Assembly: GCA_041916775.1 (NCBI GenBank)
Contig: JAYRYZ010000044.1
Coordinates: 1-11,336 of the forward strand
From: UBA2357 sp041916775
GTDB lineage: Bacteria; Pseudomonadota; Gammaproteobacteria; Burkholderiales; Rhodocyclaceae
DNA: 11,336 nucleotides
Direction: 5' to 3'
Numbering within the stretch: position 1 is the first letter of the stretch; each line of letters begins with the position of its first letter. A program made the position numbers and the translations under genes. This document shows positions 7,035-11,336 of the stretch, one piece after another. The notes beneath the pieces are model-generated. The model was not told the DNA's origin and searched no databases. It saw only the letters and a program-made list of their open reading frames with translations.

Positions 7035-7054
7035 GCCGGGTGGCTGCACCCGGC
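7035..7054 (-). promoter_or_regulatory. Hairpin in the metY mRNA leader
   Basis: A perfect 8-bp stem, GCCGGGTG (7035..7042) and CACCCGGC (7047..7054) with a 4-nt loop, lies in the predicted ~52-nt leader. It ends just before the AGGA ribosome site at 7023..7026. It might influence translation or mRNA stability. No downstream T-run makes it a clear attenuator, and it matches no riboswitch I know. Confidence 0.4.
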
Positions 7055-7074
7055 CGGTTGATTGACCAGCCCAC

Positions 7075-7114
7075 ATCATAGAAATCGCCAAAGTCCCCGT
7101 GAACCAATGAATTC
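7075..7114 (-). promoter_or_regulatory. metY promoter with shared CAATGAATTC element
   Basis: On the minus strand there is a -35 TTCACG (7098..7103), a 17-base spacer and a -10 TATGAT (7075..7080, one mismatch from consensus). The start of transcription would be near 7068. The element CAATGAATTC (plus strand 7105..7114) is separated from the -35 by one base. It contains most of the palindrome TGAATTCA (7108..7115). The surrounding 20 bases (7101..7120) match 18 of 20 at 10341..10360. An AT-rich stretch lies just upstream (7125..7136), overlapping the end of the ATPase gene. Confidence 0.65.
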
Positions 7115-7135
7115 AGCAATGGATTGAGTTATTTT

Positions 7136-7909
7136 TCATATGCCATTTCCATTGTCCACATACCTCCCGGACGTCACCGCGAATGGCGACCGGATATCGG
7201 ACAGGAACTTGCGCGCGCGCGGATGCGCCGGATTGAGGAAGAAGTCCTCCGGACGCGCGCGCTCCAGCACCCTGCCCTCGTCCATGAACAGCACCCGGTC
7301 GGCGACCTCGCTGGCGAAGCCCATCTCATGCGTGACGCACACCATCGTCATGCCGTCGCGGGCGAGATCGCGCATCACGCTCAGCACCTCGCCAACCATC
7401 TCGGGGTCGAGCGCGCTGGTGGGCTCGTCGAAGAGCATCACGGGTGGCGAAATCGCCAGCGCCCGCGCGATCGCAACCCGCTGCTGCTGACCGCCGGACA
7501 GCGCCGCGGGGTAGGCGCTGGCCTTGTGCGCCAACCCCACCCGATCGAGCAAGCCCAGCGCGAGCTCGCCGGCCTCGGGGCGGCTCATGCCGCGCAACTT
7601 GACCGGCGCCAGGGTGCAGTTCTCCAGCACGTTGAGATGCGGAAACAGGTTGAACTGCTGGAACACGAAGCCGATGCGCGAGCGGAAGCGATTGATGTCC
7701 AGACCCGGCTGGTGGATGTCCTGCGCATCGATGAGGATGCGCCCGCTGTGGATCGGCTCCAACCGGTTGAGGGTGCGGATGAGGGTGGACTTGCCCGAGC
7801 CCGACGGCCCGCACACCACCACCACTTCACCCTTCGCGATGGTCTCGGTGATGTCCACCAACGCGTGGTAATCGCCGAACCACTTGTTGACGCTTTCAAG
7901 CCGGATCAT
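7136..7909 (-). CDS. Polar amino-acid ABC transporter ATP-binding protein (GlnQ/HisP type)
   Basis: This 257-aa ABC ATPase has Walker A GPSGSGKST (34-42), Q-loop Gln84 in FVFQQFNLFPH, signature LSGGQ (137-141), Walker B VMLFDEP (Asp161, Glu162) and switch His194 (CVTHEMGFA). It matches the polar amino-acid uptake (PAAT) subfamily in length and has no extra C-terminal regulatory domain, unlike the MetN-type protein in this window. The ATG at 7909 overlaps the preceding permease stop by four bases (ATGA). It is the last gene of a four-gene importer operon. No terminator is visible after it: the stop codon lies about 20 bp before the metY control element. Substrate is not determined; a sulfur amino acid is inferred from the neighbours. 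Confidence 0.92.
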   Translation of the reverse strand: MIRLESVNKWFGDYHALVDITETIAKGEVVVVCGPSGSGKSTLIRTLNRLEPIHSGRILIDAQDIHQPGLDINRFRSRIGFVFQQFNLFPHLNVLENCTLAPVKLRGMSRPEAGELALGLLDRVGLAHKASAYPAALSGGQQQRVAIARALAISPPVMLFDEPTSALDPEMVGEVLSVMRDLARDGMTMVCVTHEMGFASEVADRVLFMDEGRVLERARPEDFFLNPAHPRARKFLSDIRSPFAVTSGRYVDNGNGI

Positions 7910-8604
7910 GCCGGAACTCCATGTGCATGCCCGCGATTCAGGCGGCGGTCCAGCCAGTAGGCGAACCGCGACAGACCGAAGCACAGGATGAAATAGGTGA
8001 GCGCGAGGATGGCGTAGATCTCCGCCGGCATCGTGAACACCTGGGTGTTGATCTGCGCCGCGATAAAGGACACTTCGGTGAGGCCGATGATGTAGCCGAG
8101 CGAAGTCTCCTTGATCGTCGATACGAACTGATTCACCAAGGATGGCAACATGTGGCGCAGCGCCTGCGGCAAGGCGACCAGCCGCATGCCCTGGAGCCAG
8201 CTCAGGCCGAGTGCGCGCGCGCACTCCATCTGCCCTGTGGGCAACGCCTGCAAGCCGGCACGAACGATCTCGGCGAGGTACACCGCGTCGAACACCACCA
8301 GCGCGATCAGCATCGTGGTGAACTGATCGGTCTTGTGGCCGGTGAGGCTGGGTAGCGAGAAGTAGGCCCAGAACACCACCATCAAGAGCGGCGTGCCGCG
8401 TACCACGAAGACCGCCATCGTGATCGGCAGCCGCACCCAGGCGAAGGGGCTCACCCGCGCGATACCGAAGACCAGCCCGAGCGGCATCGCCAGCAGCAGT
8501 CCCAGGAACGCGATCGCGAGTGTCAGCGCCAGGCCGCCGAGCGGCCCGTTCGGATACTGGCCAACGAGGAAGAACACCCAGTAGTTTTCGATGAGCTCGG
8601 TCAT
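7906..8604 (-). CDS. Amino-acid ABC transporter permease (HisMQ/GlnP type), second subunit
   Basis: The 232-aa inner-membrane permease starts at ATG 8604, whose first four bases overlap the stop of the upstream permease gene (ATGA). A longer open frame to 9303 is an out-of-frame shadow of that gene. Hydrophobic segments appear near residues 22-47, 58-78, 94-115 and 195-215. The conserved EAA-type loop ECARALGLSWLQGMRLVALP plus QALR contacts the ATPase. It should form a heterodimeric channel with the other permease, typical of the His/Glu/Asp/polar amino-acid uptake family. Confidence 0.9.
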   Translation of the reverse strand: MTELIENYWVFFLVGQYPNGPLGGLALTLAIAFLGLLLAMPLGLVFGIARVSPFAWVRLPITMAVFVVRGTPLLMVVFWAYFSLPSLTGHKTDQFTTMLIALVVFDAVYLAEIVRAGLQALPTGQMECARALGLSWLQGMRLVALPQALRHMLPSLVNQFVSTIKETSLGYIIGLTEVSFIAAQINTQVFTMPAEIYAILALTYFILCFGLSRFAYWLDRRLNRGHAHGVPA

Positions 8605-9314
8605 AGACTGCGCACCGGATAGCGATGCTGGAACCAGACCGCAGCGGCGGTGATGAACAGCGACACTGCGAGATAGCTGACGGTGACGAAGACGAACGCC
8701 TCGAAACTGCGGAAAGTGCTGGTTTCGACCTGGGCGGCGCGGTACATCAACTCGCCGACGCCGATCACGGTGGCCACGCTCGTGCCCTTCCACACATTGA
8801 GCGTCTGCGAGATCAGGGGTGGCACGGTCTTGCGCAAGGCCTGCGGCAGGATGACGAGCCGCATCGTCGCCAGGAAGCCGAAGCCCAACGCCCGCCCCGC
8901 CTCGAACTGCACCTGCGGAACGGCGCGGATGCCGCTGCGAATGTCCTCCGCCATGTAGGCCGAGAAGTACAGCGTGAGCGCGATCGTCGCGCTCACCGCC
9001 TCGATGTCGTGGTGTGCCAGCCAATCCTTGAACGCCTCGGGGTAGAACTCGGGCGCCCCGAAGTACCAGAACAGCATGTGGACCAACAACGGGATGTTGC
9101 GGATCGTCTCCACATGCAGAAAACCCAGCCAGCGCAGGGTCCGCGACGGGGCGAGGCGGAGCAGCGCCACCAGTGTGGCAAGCGGCAGCGCGAACACGAG
9201 CGTGGCGACGAGCAGCTTGAGCGACAACAGCAGGCCGCTCACCAGCAGTTCGTGGTACTGGCCGCGCAAAACGAGGGAGAAATCGAGATCGGGCACGATG
9301 CAAGTCCGGCGCAC
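8601..9314 (-). CDS. Amino-acid ABC transporter permease (HisMQ/GlnP type), first subunit
   Basis: The 237-aa permease carries the family EAA loop EAGRALGFGFLATMRLVILP plus QALR and several hydrophobic segments, including about 23-48, 68-86, 105-120 and 208-227. No ATG is available near the N-terminus. The frame opens with GTG at 9314, and a second GTG at 9296 is possible; both have weak ribosome sites. It is separated from the binding-protein gene by 86 bp containing hairpins and overlaps the next permease gene by ATGA. Weak initiation and the hairpins would both keep membrane subunits scarcer than the binding protein. Confidence 0.88.
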   Translation of the reverse strand: MRRTCIVPDLDFSLVLRGQYHELLVSGLLLSLKLLVATLVFALPLATLVALLRLAPSRTLRWLGFLHVETIRNIPLLVHMLFWYFGAPEFYPEAFKDWLAHHDIEAVSATIALTLYFSAYMAEDIRSGIRAVPQVQFEAGRALGFGFLATMRLVILPQALRKTVPPLISQTLNVWKGTSVATVIGVGELMYRAAQVETSTFRSFEAFVFVTVSYLAVSLFITAAAVWFQHRYPVRSL

Positions 9315-9344
9315 GCGGCGCCGGTTCCAGTCAGGATGGGATGA

Positions 9345-9398
9345 ACGCCCTGCCGGGCGTCATGTGTCGGCGCCTGGCAGGGCCGGCAGAATGCCGGC
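9345..9398 (-). repeat. Two hairpins between binding-protein and permease genes
   Basis: Two perfect inverted repeats lie in the 86-bp gap. The one nearest the binding-protein gene is GCCGGCA / TGCCGGC with a 3-nt loop (9382..9398), starting two bases after the stop codon. The other is ACGCCC / GGGCGT with a 4-nt loop (9345..9360). Neither has a T-run. Intercistronic hairpins after a periplasmic binding-protein gene commonly stabilise the upstream mRNA or reduce downstream transcription. The GCCGGCA-type arms also resemble REP-like palindromes, but I see no further copies in the window. Confidence 0.5.
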
Positions 9399-9400
9399 GC

Positions 9401-10234
9401 TCAGCCCTCGATCTTGTCGGTCTCGATCCTGAATGAACGCACCGGGAACTGCAGGCGGGTCTCCGGGCCGTACCACTTGAAGAAGATCTTCTCCGCCTCA
9501 CCGGAGGACTCGAGCTTGCGCAGCACGTCGTCGACCGCGCTCTTCAGGCCCGTTTCGCCCTTGCGGATGCCCAGCGCGAGCGGCTCCACGCTGATGTTCT
9601 CCGCCAGCACCTGGTATTCCGCCTTACGGTCGCCGAGCTTGGCGTGGTCGTTGAGCAGGCCGGCCTCGTCATTCACGTAACCGACGCCCTTCCCTTGCTG
9701 CAGCGCAAGGAAGGCCTGCTGGGTGGTCTCGAAGGTCACCACATCCACGCCCGGCACCGCCTTGCGGATGTTGGGCTCCTGCGTGCCACCCTTCACCGTC
9801 AACACCTTCTTGCCCGCGAGCTCTGCCACGCTGTTGATGCCACTGGACTTCTTCACCAGCACCTTCTGGCCGGTGACGAAGGTGGTGAGCGAGAAGTCCA
9901 CCTGCGACTCGCGCTCCTTGTTGTGCGTGAGCGATGCCGCGAGCAGATCGACGCGCCCCTGCTGCAGCTCCGGGATACGCGCCGCCACTGCAAGCTGTTT
10001 GAACACCGGCTTCACCCCGAGCGACGCCGCGATCGCCTTCGCGAGGTCGACTTCGTAGCCGATGAACTCACGCGTCTTGGGGTCGACGAAGGAGTTCGGT
10101 TCGTCGGTGCCGAGCACGCCGACGACGATCTCGCCCTTGGCCTTGATGTCGGCCAGCTGATCGGCGTGGACGGCGGGACTGCCAACGCCGATCAGCGTGG
10201 CGGCAAACAGTGAAACGAGGTGGCGAATACGCAT
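9401..10234 (-). CDS. Family 3 amino-acid ABC transporter substrate-binding protein
   Basis: The 277-aa periplasmic binding protein is of the polar amino-acid (GlnH/FliY, SBP_bac_3) family. Residues 1-24 form a Sec signal peptide, cleaved after AVHA; there is no lipobox Cys. The mature part opens DQLADIKAKGEIVVGV and contains FIGYEVDLAKAIA (57-69), RIPELQQGRVDLLAASLTHNKER and GGTQEPNIRK, the standard positions of ligand-binding and hinge residues. The Arg that grips the amino-acid carboxylate in many relatives lies in the S-x-T-x-x-x-x-R type motif; here LTHNKERE fits. The ATG has GGAG eight bases upstream. It is the first gene of the importer operon, with its own promoter. Cystine or another sulfur amino acid is a plausible ligand from context only. 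Confidence 0.9.
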   Translation of the reverse strand: MRIRHLVSLFAATLIGVGSPAVHADQLADIKAKGEIVVGVLGTDEPNSFVDPKTREFIGYEVDLAKAIAASLGVKPVFKQLAVAARIPELQQGRVDLLAASLTHNKERESQVDFSLTTFVTGQKVLVKKSSGINSVAELAGKKVLTVKGGTQEPNIRKAVPGVDVVTFETTQQAFLALQQGKGVGYVNDEAGLLNDHAKLGDRKAEYQVLAENISVEPLALGIRKGETGLKSAVDDVLRKLESSGEAEKIFFKWYGPETRLQFPVRSFRIETDKIEG

Positions 10235-10314
10235 GACGAGGCTCCGTGGTTGTGCGATGAATGGAACTGACTGCCCTGCGCGAACCTATCGCTCAACGCC
10301 CTGGACACAGATCC

Positions 10315-10354
10315 AGACTATCGACTTCAGCGTACAACCGGAACCAATCAATTC
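10315..10354 (-). promoter_or_regulatory. Promoter of the amino-acid ABC operon with shared CAATCAATTC element
   Basis: On the minus strand a -35 TTCCGG (10338..10343), a 17-base spacer and a -10 TAGTCT (10315..10320) have the same layout as the metY promoter. The element CAATCAATTC (plus strand 10345..10354) again sits one base upstream of the -35, and the block 10341..10360 is 18/20 identical to that at metY. A T-rich stretch (minus strand, about 10370..10386) lies further upstream. The leader would be about 74 nt. A short inverted repeat CTGGA / TCCAG (10301..10316) overlaps the -10. Confidence 0.55.
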
Positions 10355-10404
10355 AGCTATGCATCTCGCAAAAACTGAAAAGCGCGCCGACACCGCACCA
10401 CTCC

Positions 10405-11336
10405 TCACGCACGCGAAACCAGCGCCTGCAGCAGATCATCCACGAGGTCCTGCACCGCCTCGATACCGACCGAAAGCCGGATCAGGTCCGGCGGGCACGG
10501 ACTGCCCGGGCCTTCCACGCTGGCGCGGTGCTCTGCAAGGCTTTCCACCGCGCCGAGCGAGGTCGCACGCTTGAACACTTGCAGGCGCGCAGTGACCTCG
10601 CGTGCCGCCGCCTCGCCGCCCGCGACGCGGATCGACAGCATGCCGCCGAACCCGCCCTGCATCTGACGCGCCGCCACCGCATGCTGCGGATGCGAGGGCA
10701 AGCCCGGGTAAAGCACCGCGACCAGCGCGGGGTGCCCCTCCAGCGCCTGCGCGATCGCCATTGCACTGGCCGAGGCCTGCGCGACCCGCAGGTGCAGGGT
10801 GCGCATGCCGCGCAGCAGCAGCCACGCCTCGAAGGGCCCGAGGATCGCGCCGCCGAGGTTGCGGTTGCGGCGGATGCACTGCCAGCGCGGGCCATCCTCA
10901 CGCGCGACGAGCGCCCCTGCGATCACGTCGGAATGGCCGTTGAGGTACTTGGTCGCCGAGTGCAGCACGATGTCCGCCCCGAGCGCCAGCGGCTGGCTCA
11001 ACACGGGCGTCGCCACGGTGGAATCCACCACCAGTTGCGCGCCGGCGGCATGCGCGGCGCTTGCCGCGGCGGCGATGTCGGTGACTTCCCAGCCCGGGTT
11101 GGCTGGCGTCTCGATCCACACCAGGTCGGCGGGCTCGTGCAGCAGCGCCTGCAGCGCGTCGATGTCGCCGCCGTCGAAGAACTCCAGCCGAAGCTGCCAC
11201 TGCGCGGCAAACGCCACCAGCCAGTTGCGCAGCGCCCAATACATGTTGCGGCTCGCGACAAGCCGCTGGCCGGGCTGCAAGGTCTGCACCACCGCGGTCG
11301 CCGCCGCCATGCCCGACGCGAACAGCAAGGATTGAT
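10405..11336 (-). CDS. Cystathionine gamma-synthase-like PLP enzyme, N-terminus outside window
   Basis: About 310 residues of the C-terminal part of a Cys/Met metabolism PLP enzyme are present. The frame is open through the right edge (QSLLFASGMAAATAVV), so the N-terminal 70-90 residues are missing. It shows the PLP lysine in HSATKYLNGHSDV, the Asp that pairs with the PLP ring nitrogen in LVVDSTVATPVL, and a C-terminal SLGAVESLAEH followed by RLSVGIEAVQDLVDDL. This is the cystathionine gamma-synthase / beta-lyase branch rather than the MetY branch. The exact reaction (gamma-replacement on an acylhomoserine, or C-S elimination) cannot be decided. It ends 170 bp before the amino-acid binding-protein gene. 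The minus strand after its stop has a T-rich run without a clear stem. Confidence 0.87.
   Translation of the reverse strand, partial: QSLLFASGMAAATAVVQTLQPGQRLVASRNMYWALRNWLVAFAAQWQLRLEFFDGGDIDALQALLHEPADLVWIETPANPGWEVTDIAAAASAAHAAGAQLVVDSTVATPVLSQPLALGADIVLHSATKYLNGHSDVIAGALVAREDGPRWQCIRRNRNLGGAILGPFEAWLLLRGMRTLHLRVAQASASAMAIAQALEGHPALVAVLYPGLPSHPQHAVAARQMQGGFGGMLSIRVAGGEAAAREVTARLQVFKRATSLGAVESLAEHRASVEGPGSPCPPDLIRLSVGIEAVQDLVDDLLQALVSRA

Noticed and set aside
7017..7091. N-terminal extension of metY
   Set aside because: The extra 25 residues have no family match and overlap the predicted promoter -10 and leader. ATG 7016 has a good ribosome site and the usual MetY beginning.
10365..10400. 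T-rich run after the cystathionine gamma-synthase-like gene as an intrinsic terminator
   Set aside because: No stem of more than a few base pairs precedes it. It may equally be an AT-rich promoter upstream region.
1..11336. CRISPR arrays, tRNA genes, rRNA genes, known riboswitches (SAM, cobalamin, T-box)
   Set aside because: No regularly spaced repeats, cloverleaf pattern or conserved riboswitch core was seen in the intergenic stretches, which are mostly shorter than 200 bp.

Overview
All eleven protein-coding genes lie on the minus strand, so the operons read from right to left. The DNA is GC-rich with strong GC bias at third codon positions. Together with the gene families, this suggests a betaproteobacterium of the Thauera/Azoarcus type (Rhodocyclales). 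That placement is inference; there is no rRNA or other marker gene here.

The window is a sulfur-compound scavenging locus. From right to left it holds: (a) the 3' part of a cystathionine gamma-synthase-like PLP enzyme, cut by the window edge; (b) a polar amino-acid ABC operon (binding protein, two permeases, ATPase); (c) a two-gene operon of O-acetylhomoserine sulfhydrylase (MetY type) and an isopenicillin-N-synthase-like Fe(II) oxygenase; (d) a MetNIQ-type ABC operon with a DszA/NtaA/SnaA-type flavin monooxygenase inserted between the permease and binding-protein genes; (e) a strong terminator hairpin after metQ; (f) immediately beyond it, the 5' end of a group II intron that runs off the left edge.

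The working model is inferred from family knowledge. Two importers bring in sulfur-containing compounds. The flavin monooxygenase and the Fe(II) oxygenase oxidise them to release sulfite, sulfide or a thiol. MetY, and perhaps the second PLP enzyme, capture reduced sulfur into homocysteine, methionine or cysteine. The MetQ-like protein lacks a lipobox Cys and two Asn residues used for methionine binding in E. coli MetQ, so its ligand may not be methionine.

The most notable unannotated structure is a shared element, CAAT(G/C)AATTC on the plus strand, in front of all three complete operons. At each it sits one base upstream of the candidate -35 hexamer, followed by a 17-base spacer and a -10. 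Around metY and the amino-acid binding-protein gene the match extends to 18 of 20 bases. At metN the element is the exact loop of a perfect 9-bp inverted repeat. This looks like one activator controlling three operons as a regulon. No regulator gene is in the window.
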